This document shows, piece by piece, positions 35,334 through 43,866 of a stretch of 64,000 bases of DNA. The notes below the pieces were generated by a model, which did no database searches, had not been told where the DNA came from, and saw only the letters and a list, made by a program, of their open reading frames with translations. Both the position numbers and the translations under genes were made by a program. Each line of letters starts with the position of its first letter. Position 1 is the stretch's first letter. Source of the DNA: Microbacterium natoriense (GTDB lineage Bacteria > Actinomycetota > Actinomycetes > Actinomycetales > Microbacteriaceae); the NCBI RefSeq assembly GCF_030816295.1, contig NZ_JAUSXV010000001.1, positions 1,302,001-1,366,000 of the forward strand. Direction: 5' to 3'.

Positions 35334-36263
35334 CTATCGCAGGTTCGTGATCGCCGGGTCCCTCCGGGCGACTTCGGCCGCCGTCGACACGATCGCACGC
35401 CGCATCTCGGCGACGGCGAGAGCGGGCGTCACGTCGGAGCGATGCGCCAGGCTGATCGTGCGGGTCATCGACGGGTGGGCGAGACGCGCCGAGCGCAGTT
35501 CGGGGCGATCCAGCAGCACCATCGCGGGGACGACCGCCACGCCGACGCCGCGTTCGGCGAAGCGGAGCACGGCATCCATCTCCGCCCCCTCGAGCACGAT
35601 CGTCGGCGTCAGGCCTGCCGCGCGGAACGCGGCATCCGTCGTCGCTCGCAGCGAGTAACTGTCGTCGAAGGCGATCAGCGGAAGCGTGGCGAGGAGCTCG
35701 AGGGAGATCACCTCGTCGGTCGTCAGCGCGGGCGCCGAAGCGGATGACACGACCACGAGCTCCTCGGCGAGGAGGGGCGTGCGGGTCAGGCTGACGCCGG
35801 AGACGGGCTGCGCGTCGGACTCGGTGATGAGGGCGATGTCGACGGCGCCCACCGCGAGCTGCTCGACGAGCAGGCGCGAGCCGCTCTCGGTGAGGTGCAG
35901 ATCGACAGCGGGATGCCGGGCGCGGAAAGCGCTGAGAGCTTCGGCGACCAGGCTGATGCACAGGGTGGGCGGAGCGCCGAGGCGCACGCGCCCGCGGCGG
36001 AGGCCGGCGAGCTCGCCCATCTCCTCGCGGATCGATTCGGCCTCGGCCAGCATCCGCTGCGCGCGGGGAAGCAGGGTCTCGCCGGCGGCGGTGAGCGAGA
36101 TGTTGCCCCGTGCCCGCTGGAACAGCTCCGCCCCGAGCTCGCGCTCGAGGGTGGAGATCTGCCGGCTCAGCGAGGGCTGGGCGAGATGCAGGCTCTCGGA
36201 GGCACGGGTGAAGTGCCCCAGACGGGCCACTTCCACGAAGCTGCGCAGCTGCTCGAGATTCAT
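35334..36263 (-). CDS. LysR-family transcriptional regulator
   Basis: 309 residues. The N-terminal helix-turn-helix (MNLEQLRSFVEVARLGHFTRASESLHLAQPSLSRQISTLE in pieces, residues 1-65) is textbook LysR; the remainder is the two-lobed effector domain (RLGAPPTLCISLVAEAL, ALITESDAQPV, GVGVAVVP). Start ATG 36263 lies 6 bases behind a minus-strand TACACT, a leaderless pattern. It is divergent from the FAD-dependent flavoprotein gene 63 bases away, its likely target; effector unknown. Confidence 0.92.
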   Translation of the reverse strand: MNLEQLRSFVEVARLGHFTRASESLHLAQPSLSRQISTLERELGAELFQRARGNISLTAAGETLLPRAQRMLAEAESIREEMGELAGLRRGRVRLGAPPTLCISLVAEALSAFRARHPAVDLHLTESGSRLLVEQLAVGAVDIALITESDAQPVSGVSLTRTPLLAEELVVVSSASAPALTTDEVISLELLATLPLIAFDDSYSLRATTDAAFRAAGLTPTIVLEGAEMDAVLRFAERGVGVAVVPAMVLLDRPELRSARLAHPSMTRTISLAHRSDVTPALAVAEMRRAIVSTAAEVARRDPAITNLR

Positions 36264-36269
36264 GTTCAG

Positions 36270-36275
36270 AGTGTA
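36270..36275 (-). promoter_or_regulatory. -10 hexamer of the leaderless LysR gene
   Basis: Minus-strand TACACT with 6 bases to the ATG at 36263; no Shine-Dalgarno. Confidence 0.5.
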
Positions 36276-36325
36276 TCGAGACAAGCGAAACTATGCATTG
36301 GAGTTATCGCGGAGAGGTTCTTAGC

Positions 36326-38060
36326 GTGGACAGCATGAACGAACGTCAGATCTCCACCACCGTCCTCGTCATCGGAACGGGCGGATCAGGGCTGCGAGCG
36401 GCGATCGAGGTCGCCGAGCACGGCATCGACGTCGTCGCCGTCGGCAAGCGCCCGCGGGGCGACGCACACACCTCGCTCGCCGCAGGCGGCATCAACGCCG
36501 CGCTCGGCACGATGGACGCCGACGACAGCTGGCAGCAGCACGCCGCCGACACCATCAAGGAGAGCTATCTGCTCGCAAACCCGCACACGGTCGAGATCGT
36601 CACGCAGGGTGCGGAACGCGGCATCCGGGATCTCGAGCGCTGGGGCATGGACTTCGCCCGCGAAGACGACGGACGCATCTCGCAGCGATTCTTCGGCGCG
36701 CACACCTTCCGCCGAACCGCCTTCGCCGGCGACTACACGGGACTCGAGATCCAGCGCACGCTCGTGCGCCGCGCCGAAGAGCTCGACGTGCCGATCCTCG
36801 ACGGCATCTACATCACGCGCCTGCTCGTGCGCGACAACATCGTGTTCGGCGCCTACGGGTTCGATCAGGCAGACGGCACACGCTATCTGATCCACGCGGA
36901 TGCCGTGATCCTCGCAGCGGGCGGTCACAACCGCATCTGGCGCCGCACCTCCTCCCGACGAGACGAGAACACCGGCGACTCGTTCCGGCTGGCCGTCGAG
37001 GCGGGAGCGCGGCTGCGAGACCCCGAACTCGTGCAGTTCCATCCGTCCGGCATCATCGAGCCCGAGAACGCGGCGGGCACTCTCATCTCCGAGGCCGCGC
37101 GTGGCGAAGGCGGGTTCCTCACCAACGCCCTCGGCGAGCGGTTCATGGCGAAGTACGATCCCGAGCGCATGGAGTTGTCTACCCGTGACCGCGTCGCGCT
37201 CGCGGCGTACACCGAGATCGCCGAGGGCCGCGGAACCGAGAACGGCGGAGTGTGGCTCGACGTCTCGCACCTGCCGCGCGAGACGATCATGACCCGGCTG
37301 CCGCGCGTCTACCAGACGATGATGGAGCTGCAGATGCTCGACATCACGACCGACCCGATCGAGATCGCGCCCACCGCGCATTACTCGATGGGCGGAGTGT
37401 GGGTGCGTCCGGAGGACCACCGCACCGACGTCGAGGGGCTGTACGCGATCGGCGAGGCATCCAGCGGACTGCACGGCGCCAATCGCCTCGGCGGCAACTC
37501 GCTCATCGACGCTCCTCGTCTACGGACGCCTGGTCGGCCAGGCCGCAATGGCGCATGCCGCGGGTCTCGATGCGCAGCGCCGGTCAGCGGATGCCGTGGC
37601 CGCGGCCCGCGCCGAGATCGACGACCTGCTGGCCGCCGACGGGCGCGAGAACGTGCGCGCTCTGCAGCGGGCGATCCGCAACACCATGACCGCGCACGCC
37701 GGCGTCGTCCGCTCAGAAGAGGGCCTTCGCACCGGCCTCGCCGAGCTCGACCTCATCGAGGGTCGCATGGAGGACATCGGCATCCACCCCGACATCGCCG
37801 GTTACCAGGATCTCGCGCACGCTTTCGATCTGAAAGCGTCGGCGCTCGCTGCCCGGGCCACGCTGGAGGCTGCGAGGGAGAGGCGCGAGACGCGCGGATG
37901 CCACAACCGCAGCGACTTCCCCGACACCGATCCCACGCTGCAGGTGAACCTGGTCTGGTCGCCGACCACGGGCGTCACGCGAGAGGAGATCCCGCCCATC
38001 CCCGCCGAGATCGCCGAGCTCATGCGCGAGGTCGACACGGCGGGAAAGCTCGTCGAGTAG
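36326..38060 (+). pseudogene. FAD-dependent fumarate reductase/succinate dehydrogenase-type flavoprotein, one-base frameshift
   Basis: The FAD motif VLVIGTGGSGLRAAIEVAEHG, HTSLAAGGINAALG (FAD His loop), the substrate-site region FHPSGI, EAARGEGGFLTN and GLYAIGEASSGLHGANRLGGNSL place it with SdhA/FrdA/NadB flavoproteins. After GGNSLIDA (about 37515) the frame changes: LVYGRLVGQAAMAHAAGLDAQ to the end at 38060 lies one base over. Dropping one C in 37513-37516 restores a 577-residue protein. No iron-sulfur or membrane subunit is adjacent, so a soluble reductase or alpha-hydroxy-acid-type role is possible. GTG 36326 has GGAGAGG 8 bases upstream. Divergent LysR gene. Confidence 0.8.
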
Positions 38061-38076
38061 CCGACTGGCCCCTCCA

Positions 38077-38125
38077 GTCGCAGTTCGTGCCGCTTCGCCA
38101 TCGACCAAGCGGCACGAACTGCGAC
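38077..38125. repeat. 19-bp perfect inverted repeat
   Basis: GTCGCAGTTCGTGCCGCTT (38077-38095) and its exact complement (38107-38125) flank 11 bases. It lies between the ends of the flavoprotein gene and a convergent small gene. It could act as a two-way terminator (no T run) or be a member of a dispersed intergenic palindrome family. Confidence 0.75.
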
Positions 38126-38131
38126 CGGAAC

Positions 38132-38443
38132 TCATTCCCCTGTGTCGGACTCCGGGGCGTCGATCACGCCGATGCCGACGGCCCGGTGATCGGGCTCGGC
38201 GTCATCGGGAGCCGGCGCCTTCGGCTCCTCCTCCGGCTCCTTCTCGGTGCTCGGTTCCTCGAGCTCCTCGTTGCTCGGAACCTGCGCGGGGTCGGCATCC
38301 TCCGGCGACTCCGCCTGCTCCGGCTTCTCGGCGGTGCCCTGGGTGAACTCGCCGGCGTCGGCTCCCGAAGACGGGGAAGGGGTGGGCGTCTGGGTTTCGG
38401 GGTCGCGGCCGGCCGGATCCTGCGCGGGTGTGCTGTTCGTCAT
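38132..38443 (-). CDS. small acidic proline/glutamate-rich protein
   Basis: 103 residues, almost wholly low-complexity Pro, Glu, Asp, Ser, Thr, Ala; likely disordered and strongly acidic. It ends HRAVGIGVIDAPESDTGE. AAAGG precedes ATG 38443. Codon choice is gene-like and the minus-strand frame is closed at a sensible place, but there is no homology to lean on, so this is a moderately supported gene. No function suggested. Confidence 0.5.
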   Translation of the reverse strand: MTNSTPAQDPAGRDPETQTPTPSPSSGADAGEFTQGTAEKPEQAESPEDADPAQVPSNEELEEPSTEKEPEEEPKAPAPDDAEPDHRAVGIGVIDAPESDTGE

Positions 38444-38530
38444 GATGGTGCCTTTCGCCTGGGTCGATGCGATCAGCATGCCGCCTCGACCGCGCGCGAG
38501 GCAGGGGGTTGACGGAGCCCGATTCAGGCA

Positions 38531-39370
38531 TCAGCCGATCTCGCGGGTCTCCATCGCGACGATCGTGTCGCCTTCCGAGGTCACGAACAGCAGCGACACC
38601 GGCATCCCGTCCTCGATCGCGACCACCGCGAAGCCGTCGCCGAGCTCGACGACGTCGAAGTCGAAGCCCTTCGCGTAGCGGTGGTACGCGGCCGCGCTCG
38701 ATGCGACCTTCTCCGCACCCCGGAGGATGCGGACGCCGTCGGCCCCCAGATCCTGCCGGAACTCGACGTCGGGGTGCAGGAGGGCGAGGAGTCCGGCGAA
38801 GTCGCCGTCCTTCGCCGCCGCGAGGAACGCGTCGACCACGCGCCTGCGCTGCTCGCGAGTCGCCGCCTGCAGCTGATCCTCCGGCGCCGCGCCGCGTACG
38901 CGGTCGCGCGCGCGGCTCGCGAGCTTGCGGGCGGCAGGCGCGGTGCGATCCACGAGCGGCGCGACCTCATCGAAGGACAGGCCGAACACGTCGTGCAGCA
39001 CGTAGGCGAGGCGTTCGTCGGGGCTCAGCTGCTCGAGCACGAGCATGAGCGCATACCCGACGCGGTCGGCGCTCTCGGCATGCACGACCGGATCGTCGCC
39101 GTCGGGAGCCCGCTCCGCGTCGGGGATGACATCGAGTGGGCTCTCGCGGCGTCGTGTGCGCGAGCGCAGCTGGTCGAGGCAGATCCGGCTGACGACCCGC
39201 GTCAGCCAGGCGCGCAGATCGTCGGCGTCCGGCGTCGCCCGCGCGACCCGGAGCCAGGCCTCCTGCACGGCATCCTCGGCATCGGCGTGGGAACCGAGCA
39301 TGCGATACGCCACGGCGGTGAGGTAGCGCCGGTGGCTCTCGAAGTCCTCGGCCAGCGGTGTCGACTGCAT
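38531..39370 (-). CDS. ECF41-like sigma factor with C-terminal SnoaL domain
   Basis: 279 residues. Sigma region 2 is at about 12-80 (HRRYLTAVAYRMLGSHADAEDAVQEAWLRV), region 4 at about 120-170 (LSPDERLAYVLHDVFGLSFDEVAPLVDRTAPAARKLASRAR in parts), and a SnoaL-like domain at about 185-279 (VVDAFLAAAKDGDFAGLLALLHPDVEF). This build, without an anti-sigma gene and beside a CMD-family gene, is that of ECF41/SigJ factors, whose fused domain modulates activity. The CMD gene ends 17 bases upstream. Minus-strand TAGGTT, 7 bases before the ATG, could add a leaderless transcript. Confidence 0.88.
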   Translation of the reverse strand: MQSTPLAEDFESHRRYLTAVAYRMLGSHADAEDAVQEAWLRVARATPDADDLRAWLTRVVSRICLDQLRSRTRRRESPLDVIPDAERAPDGDDPVVHAESADRVGYALMLVLEQLSPDERLAYVLHDVFGLSFDEVAPLVDRTAPAARKLASRARDRVRGAAPEDQLQAATREQRRRVVDAFLAAAKDGDFAGLLALLHPDVEFRQDLGADGVRILRGAEKVASSAAAYHRYAKGFDFDVVELGDGFAVVAIEDGMPVSLLFVTSEGDTIVAMETREIG

Positions 39371-39377
39371 GCTCGGC

Positions 39378-39383
39378 AACCTA
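39378..39383 (-). promoter_or_regulatory. possible internal -10 for the sigma factor gene
   Basis: Minus-strand TAGGTT with 7 bases to the ATG at 39370, inside the short gap behind the CMD gene. Confidence 0.35.
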
Positions 39384-39387
39384 CCCG

Positions 39388-39879
39388 TCAGAACGATCCG
39401 GCTGGCTGCCGGATCGCCGCGTTCAGACGATTCCAGACGTTGATGGCGCCGATCTCGAAGAGCAGTCCCGAGAGCTGCTTGCGGTCGAAATGGGTCGACA
39501 GCTCGGTCCAGAGCTCGTCCGATACGGGGTCGTGGTTGTCCGCGAGACGTGTGAGCACCTCGGTGAGCTCGAGGGCGGCACGCTCGGCCGCGGTGAAGTA
39601 CGGAGCGTCGCGCCACGCGGCGACGGCGTGCAGCCGCTCGGGTGCGGCGCCGTCCTCGACGATCTGACGCGAGTGGTCGACGACGCACCAGCTGCAGCCG
39701 TTGATCTGGCTCGCCCGCAGTGAGACGAGGTGCAGGATCTCCTCGGGAACGCCTGCGGCCTGGGCTGCGCGGTTGACGCCGCTGATCGCGTCGATGCCGC
39801 CTTCGAGCAGGAACGCCGGGTGCGGCATCCGCGCCTTGTGGGTGACGACCTCGGACGATGCGGTGGTGGTGATGGTCAT
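39388..39879 (-). CDS. carboxymuconolactone decarboxylase (AhpD-like) family protein
   Basis: 163 residues. AhpD-type core with the redox pair and proton-relay His in INGCSWCVVDHSRQ (CxxC...H), typical of peroxidase-like CMD proteins rather than true decarboxylases. It may reduce organic peroxides or act on a small redox substrate. GGAGAAC lies before ATG 39879. It is the partner gene of the ECF41-like sigma factor downstream and has a matching promoter upstream. Confidence 0.88.
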   Translation of the reverse strand: MTITTTASSEVVTHKARMPHPAFLLEGGIDAISGVNRAAQAAGVPEEILHLVSLRASQINGCSWCVVDHSRQIVEDGAAPERLHAVAAWRDAPYFTAAERAALELTEVLTRLADNHDPVSDELWTELSTHFDRKQLSGLLFEIGAINVWNRLNAAIRQPAGSF

Positions 39880-39913
39880 TTCGGTTCTCCTTCGTCGATG
39901 GTTCTGAAGAGGA

Positions 39914-39940
39914 GACGAACGAGGCAGCGGATGTGTGACC
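39914..39940 (-). promoter_or_regulatory. ECF41-type promoter of the CMD-sigma pair
   Basis: On the minus strand GGTCACA (39940-39934) is followed after 16 bases by CGTC (39917-39914). This matches, with one base different, the TGTCACA-N16-CGTC motif described for ECF41 factors. It lies 35 bases before the CMD gene, so the sigma factor probably drives its own operon. Confidence 0.65.
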
Positions 39941-39964
39941 GATCCGGCGAGATCACTTCGGACG

Positions 39965-39970
39965 TAAGCT
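39965..39970 (+). promoter_or_regulatory. -10 hexamer of leaderless sdaA
   Basis: TAAGCT with 6 bases to GTG 39977. The intervening GGAGGA touches the start codon and is too close to act as a Shine-Dalgarno. Confidence 0.45.
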
Positions 39971-39976
39971 GGAGGA

Positions 39977-41494
39977 GTGACTGCGTACGTCTCGGCCTTC
40001 GACTTCTTCTCCATCGGAGTGGGGCCCTCGAGCTCCCACACGGTCGGGCCGATGCGGGCCGCACTCGACTTCATCCGACGCCTGTCCGCGACCGGCGGCA
40101 TCGACCGCGTCGCGCGGGTCGGCAGCACCCTGTACGGATCGCTCGGCGCCACGGGCATCGGGCATGGGACGCCGGATGCCGTGGTCGCCGGACTCCGCGG
40201 GCTGTCACCCGAGACCTGCGACCCCGCCCAGGTGCGCGCGGCATGGACGGACTTCCCCGAGGGGGCGACTCTCGACCTGAACGGCACGCACAGCATCCGC
40301 TTCGCGAAGGACGACATCGACTTCGCGCCGCGCACCCGGCTGCCCGGCCACCCGAACGCGATGACGCTCACGGCGTGGGACGCCGACGGTGCGATCGTCG
40401 TGGTCGACACGTACTACTCGATCGGCGGCGGCTTCATCCGCCGTGACGGCGAGGAGGCGACGCTCTCGACGGGCGGGCTGCCGTACTCCTATGCGGATGC
40501 CGCATCGATGCTCGCGCTGTGCGACGAGCACGGGATCACGATCGCCGAACTCGCCAAGCGCAACGAGATCGCGATGCGCAGCGAGCAGGAGGTCGCGGCC
40601 GGGCTCGACGCGATCTGGGACGCGATGTCCAGCTGCGTCGAGGCGGGGCTGTCCGCAGAGGGCGTCCTCCCGGGGATGCTCAAGGTCAAGCGGCGCGCGG
40701 GCGTGATCCGCGCCCAGCTAGAGGAGACGGAAGCCGACGGGCATCGGGAGCTGCCGGGCGAATGGCTGGGCGCCTTCGCGCTCGCCGTCAACGAGGAGAA
40801 CGCCGCGGGCGGCAGGGTCGTCACGGCGCCGACGAACGGGGCGGCCGGCATCCTGCCCGCCGTCGCCATGTACTGGTGGCGCTTCCTCGCCGACTCCGGT
40901 CTCGGGGCTGGCAACGCGGTCACGCCGTACGGCGAGCTGGTCGGCAGCGCGCTGCTCGGCTTCGGGGCGGAGGCCTCGCTCGTCGCGGTCGGGGCTGGGT
41001 CCCTGAGCCTGTCGAAGGGCGAAGACCCGGTCGCCGTCGCCGAGGCGAACCGCCGCCGCGGCATCCGCCGGTTCCTGCTCACCGCGACCGCTCTGGGGTC
41101 GCTGTTCAAGGCGAACGCCTCGATCTCGGGAGCCGAGGGCGGCTGCCAGGCTGAGGTCGGCTCGGCGTGCGCCATGGCGGCGGGCGGACTGACCGCGGTC
41201 ATGGGCGGCACGAATCGGCAGATCGAGAACGCCGCAGAGATCGCCATGGAGCATCATCTCGGCCTCACGTGCGACCCGATCGGTGGGCTCGTGCAGATCC
41301 CGTGCATCGAGCGCAACGCGATCGCGGCCTCGACCGCCGTGACAGCGGCACGCCTCGCGCTGCGCGGAGACGGCAGCCACTACGTGTCGCTCGACGCGGT
41401 CGTCGAGACCATGCGCCAGACCGGGCTGGACATGTCGACGAAGTACAAGGAGACCAGCGAGGGCGGCCTCGCGGTCAACGTCATCGAGTGCTGA
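39977..41494 (+). CDS. sdaA: L-serine ammonia-lyase, iron-sulfur type
   Basis: 505 residues, fused beta and alpha domains. It deaminates L-serine to pyruvate and ammonia. The N-terminal SIGVGPSSSHTVGPMRAA and the cluster ligands Cys390, Cys432 and Cys443 (C-x41-C-x10-C in GGCQAEV, LTCDPIGG, IPCIERNA) are intact, so a 4Fe-4S cluster should form. It is somewhat longer than usual (about 455-470), from an insertion of alanine/arginine-rich sequence in the middle. Single gene, no regulator adjacent. Confidence 0.93.
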   Translation: MTAYVSAFDFFSIGVGPSSSHTVGPMRAALDFIRRLSATGGIDRVARVGSTLYGSLGATGIGHGTPDAVVAGLRGLSPETCDPAQVRAAWTDFPEGATLDLNGTHSIRFAKDDIDFAPRTRLPGHPNAMTLTAWDADGAIVVVDTYYSIGGGFIRRDGEEATLSTGGLPYSYADAASMLALCDEHGITIAELAKRNEIAMRSEQEVAAGLDAIWDAMSSCVEAGLSAEGVLPGMLKVKRRAGVIRAQLEETEADGHRELPGEWLGAFALAVNEENAAGGRVVTAPTNGAAGILPAVAMYWWRFLADSGLGAGNAVTPYGELVGSALLGFGAEASLVAVGAGSLSLSKGEDPVAVAEANRRRGIRRFLLTATALGSLFKANASISGAEGGCQAEVGSACAMAAGGLTAVMGGTNRQIENAAEIAMEHHLGLTCDPIGGLVQIPCIERNAIAASTAVTAARLALRGDGSHYVSLDAVVETMRQTGLDMSTKYKETSEGGLAVNVIEC

Positions 41495-41510
41495 CGTCTG
41501 CGGCTCGGGT

Positions 41511-41516
41511 TAGCGT
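41511..41516 (+). promoter_or_regulatory. -10 hexamer of the leaderless AAA ATPase gene
   Basis: TAGCGT with 6 bases to ATG 41523; no Shine-Dalgarno. Confidence 0.45.
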
Positions 41517-41522
41517 CGGATC

Positions 41523-42278
41523 ATGGAGTCGATCTGGAAGTCCGGGAGTCGCCGGCGACGCGAGCAGCCCGTCGTGGCGGTGCGCCCGAACGACGATGCG
41601 CCGACGCCGAGCAGCGCGTGGCCGACCAGCATTCCCGCTGTCGCTCAGGTCCTTCGAGAGGGCATCGACCTCTCGCCCGGTGTGACGTTCCTCGTGGGCG
41701 AGAACGGCAGCGGCAAATCGACCATCGTCGAGGGCGTCGCGATCGCCTACGGTCTCTCGCCCGAGGGCGGCTCGCGGCAGGCGATGCACAGCACCCGCCC
41801 GACCGAGTCGCCGCTGTCCGACTGGATCCGCCTGCAGCGCGGGGTCGGAGCGAGCAGGTGGGGTTTCTTCCTGCGGGCCGAGACGATGCACTCGTTCTAC
41901 ACGTACCTGGAGGAGAATCCGTCGACGCGCGGACCCGACATCGCGTTCCACGAGATGAGTCACGGCGAGTCGTTCCTCGCCATGCTGGGAAGCCGGTTCG
42001 ACGATCCGGGCTTCTACTGCCTCGACGAGCCCGAGGCCGCGCTCTCGTTCCAGTCGACGCTCGCGCTCATCGCGGTGCTGCAGCGGATCGCCGACGACGG
42101 AGGGCAGGTGCTGTGCGCGACGCACTCGCCGGTGCTTGCAGCTCTTCCCGGTGCGCGGATCCTCGAGATCGGGGATTGGGGCATCCGGCCGACACGATGG
42201 GAGGGTCTCGAGCTCGTGAGTCATTGGCGCTCGTTCCTCGACTCTCCCGAGCGGTATCTGCGCCACCTCCTCGGCTGA
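41523..42278 (+). CDS. AAA/ABC-type ATPase (COG3910-like)
   Basis: 251 residues. Walker A GENGSGKST (about 59-67), signature-like MSHGESFLAML (about 146-156), Walker B FYCLDEPEAALS (about 165-175) and the switch His in CATHSPVLA make a complete stand-alone ABC-like ATPase domain without membrane part. Related small ATPases are predicted ATPases of unknown role, distantly like RecF/SMC heads. It follows sdaA by 28 bases and precedes a TetR gene, each with its own leaderless -10. Confidence 0.8.
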   Translation: MESIWKSGSRRRREQPVVAVRPNDDAPTPSSAWPTSIPAVAQVLREGIDLSPGVTFLVGENGSGKSTIVEGVAIAYGLSPEGGSRQAMHSTRPTESPLSDWIRLQRGVGASRWGFFLRAETMHSFYTYLEENPSTRGPDIAFHEMSHGESFLAMLGSRFDDPGFYCLDEPEAALSFQSTLALIAVLQRIADDGGQVLCATHSPVLAALPGARILEIGDWGIRPTRWEGLELVSHWRSFLDSPERYLRHLLG

Positions 42279-42290
42279 CGGCGGCGTGGG

Positions 42291-42296
42291 TAGGCT
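42291..42296 (+). promoter_or_regulatory. -10 hexamer of the leaderless TetR gene
   Basis: TAGGCT with 7 bases to ATG 42304; no Shine-Dalgarno. Confidence 0.4.
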
Positions 42297-42303
42297 GTCG
42301 GGC

Positions 42304-42900
42304 ATGACCGAACAGGCCGCGCCGCGGCGCCGCGGACGACCGCGAGGAGGCTCCGATTCGCGCGAGCGCATCATCGCGGCAGCGGTCGACGAGTTCGGTG
42401 AGCAGGGCTACGAGGCGTCGACCATCCGGGCCATCGCGACTCGCGCTGGCGTCGACTCGGCACTCGTCCACCATTACTTCGGCACGAAGGCCGACCTGTT
42501 CGCGGAGGCCGTGGGCATCCCGATGCGGCCGGACGTCGACGTGCCCGGCATTCTCGACGGACCCCGAGACGAGGTCGGAGAGCGCCTCGTCCGCTACGTG
42601 CTGGAGTCGTTCGAGCAGCCCGAGGTGCGGCGGCGCGGCGTGATGCTCATGCGCACGGCGATCGGCAGCCGGCTCACCACCCCGCTGCTGGCGGGTTTCC
42701 TGTCGCGGGAGCTGATCGGCCGCATCGCGAAGCGGCTTGCCGTCGATGACGCCGAGCTGCGGGCCACGCTCGTCGCCTCTCAGATCGCCGGGATGCTCCT
42801 CACCCGGTACGTGCTGAAGCTCGGGCCGATCGCCGCGGCGACGGTCGACGAGCTCGTCACCCGCGTCGGGCCGACGGTGCAGCGCTACCTCTTCGACTGA
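42304..42900 (+). CDS. TetR-family regulator (probable repressor of the ABC exporter)
   Basis: 198 residues. N-terminal DNA-binding domain with AAVDEFGEQGYEASTIRAIATRAGVDSALVHHYFGTK in parts (about 20-60), then a helical ligand domain. It lies upstream of, and in line with, a two-gene ABC-2 exporter; a perfect palindrome covers that exporter's start, making it the likely operator. Drug-efflux control is a common role of such trios. Confidence 0.88.
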   Translation: MTEQAAPRRRGRPRGGSDSRERIIAAAVDEFGEQGYEASTIRAIATRAGVDSALVHHYFGTKADLFAEAVGIPMRPDVDVPGILDGPRDEVGERLVRYVLESFEQPEVRRRGVMLMRTAIGSRLTTPLLAGFLSRELIGRIAKRLAVDDAELRATLVASQIAGMLLTRYVLKLGPIAAATVDELVTRVGPTVQRYLFD

Positions 42901-42940
42901 GGCGGATGCCGCGGCGGGCTCCGTTCGTTCGCCGTTCCGG

Positions 42941-43028
42941 CGTGCGAAAAGTCGGACCCGCGGCCTGACACGCCGTCCGCGGCTGCCTGCCTCCGGCGTG
43001 TCGCCCCGGAACTCCGACTTTTCGCACG
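42941..43028. repeat. nested 88-bp palindromic element
   Basis: Outer arms CGTGCGAAAAGTCGGA (42941-42956) and exact complement (43013-43028, 16 bp). Inside it are arms GACACGCCG (42967-42975) and CGGCGTGTC (42994-43002, 9 bp), plus two CCGCGG copies. It can form a two-step stem or cruciform in the gap between the TetR gene and the ABC exporter. No open frame and no transposase. Confidence 0.75.
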
Positions 43029-43091
43029 TCGGGGAGGGCGCCGACCGCACCCGTGCGCCGACCCGCCCTTGTGCACGCCGACGCGCAGGCG

Positions 43092-43113
43092 CATAATTCA
43101 TCACATGATGAAT
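43092..43113 (+). promoter_or_regulatory. -10 and palindromic operator over the leaderless start of the ABC exporter
   Basis: CATAAT (43092-43097) stands 7 bases before ATG 43105. The perfect palindrome ATTCATCACATGATGAAT (43096-43113) begins within this -10 and runs through the start codon. A bound TetR dimer would cover the promoter and transcription start together. The preceding TetR gene is the natural candidate. Confidence 0.65.
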
Positions 43114-43866
43114 AAAGCGGCGGTGGAGATCTCGCAGCTGCGGGTGCGACGCGGACGGACGCAGGTGTTCGACGGCATCGACCTTGCGATCCCGCGCGGT
43201 GAGATCACCGGCCTGCTCGGGCCCTCGGGGTGCGGCAAGACGACGCTCATACGCTCGATCGTCGGCGTGCAGAAGATCTCGGGGGGCACCGTGACCGTGC
43301 TCGGAGAGCCGGGCGGAAGCAGGCCCCTCCGCCAGCGGGTCGCGTACGGCACGCAGGGAGCCGCGACGTACGGCGACCTCACGGTGCGGCAGAACCTCGC
43401 GTACTTCGCGCGTCTGCTGAAGGCTCCGCGCAGCGACGTGGACCGGGTGATCGACGAGGTCGGGCTGCGCGAGCAGGCCGGGCAACTGGTCGAGTCGCTC
43501 AGCGGAGGACAGTCGACGCGGGTGTCGCTGGCGATGGCGCTGATCGGTACGCCGGAGGTGATCGTGCTCGACGAGCCGACCGTCGGACTCGATCCCGTGC
43601 TGCGCGCCGAGCTGTGGGGCCTGTTCCGCCGCCTCGCCGATCGGGGAGTGACGATGGTGGTCTCGAGCCACGTGATGGACGAGGCGCTGCGCTGCGACCG
43701 TCTGCTGCTGATGCGCGACGGGCGGATCATCGCCGACACCACACCTCGGGCGCTGCTCGACGACACCGGTACGAGGGATCCGGAGGCCGCGTTCCTCGCC
43801 CTGATCGAGAGGGATCGCCAGGCGCACGGGGTGACTCGTCGCACGCGACGGGAGGCGTCGGAATGA
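43105..43866 (+). CDS. ABC exporter ATP-binding protein
   Basis: 253 residues. Walker A GPSGCGKTTL (about 36-45), Q-loop YGTQGAATYGDL, signature LSGGQSTRVSLAMAL (about 132), Walker B VIVLDEPTVGLDP, and the switch His in VSSHVMDEA. It fits drug or polyketide exporters of the ABC-2 class (DrrA-like). ATG 43105 or the next ATG at 43108 can be the start; I take the first, which lies at the predicted transcription start. Overlaps the permease gene by ATGA. Confidence 0.9.
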   Translation: MMNKAAVEISQLRVRRGRTQVFDGIDLAIPRGEITGLLGPSGCGKTTLIRSIVGVQKISGGTVTVLGEPGGSRPLRQRVAYGTQGAATYGDLTVRQNLAYFARLLKAPRSDVDRVIDEVGLREQAGQLVESLSGGQSTRVSLAMALIGTPEVIVLDEPTVGLDPVLRAELWGLFRRLADRGVTMVVSSHVMDEALRCDRLLLMRDGRIIADTTPRALLDDTGTRDPEAAFLALIERDRQAHGVTRRTRREASE

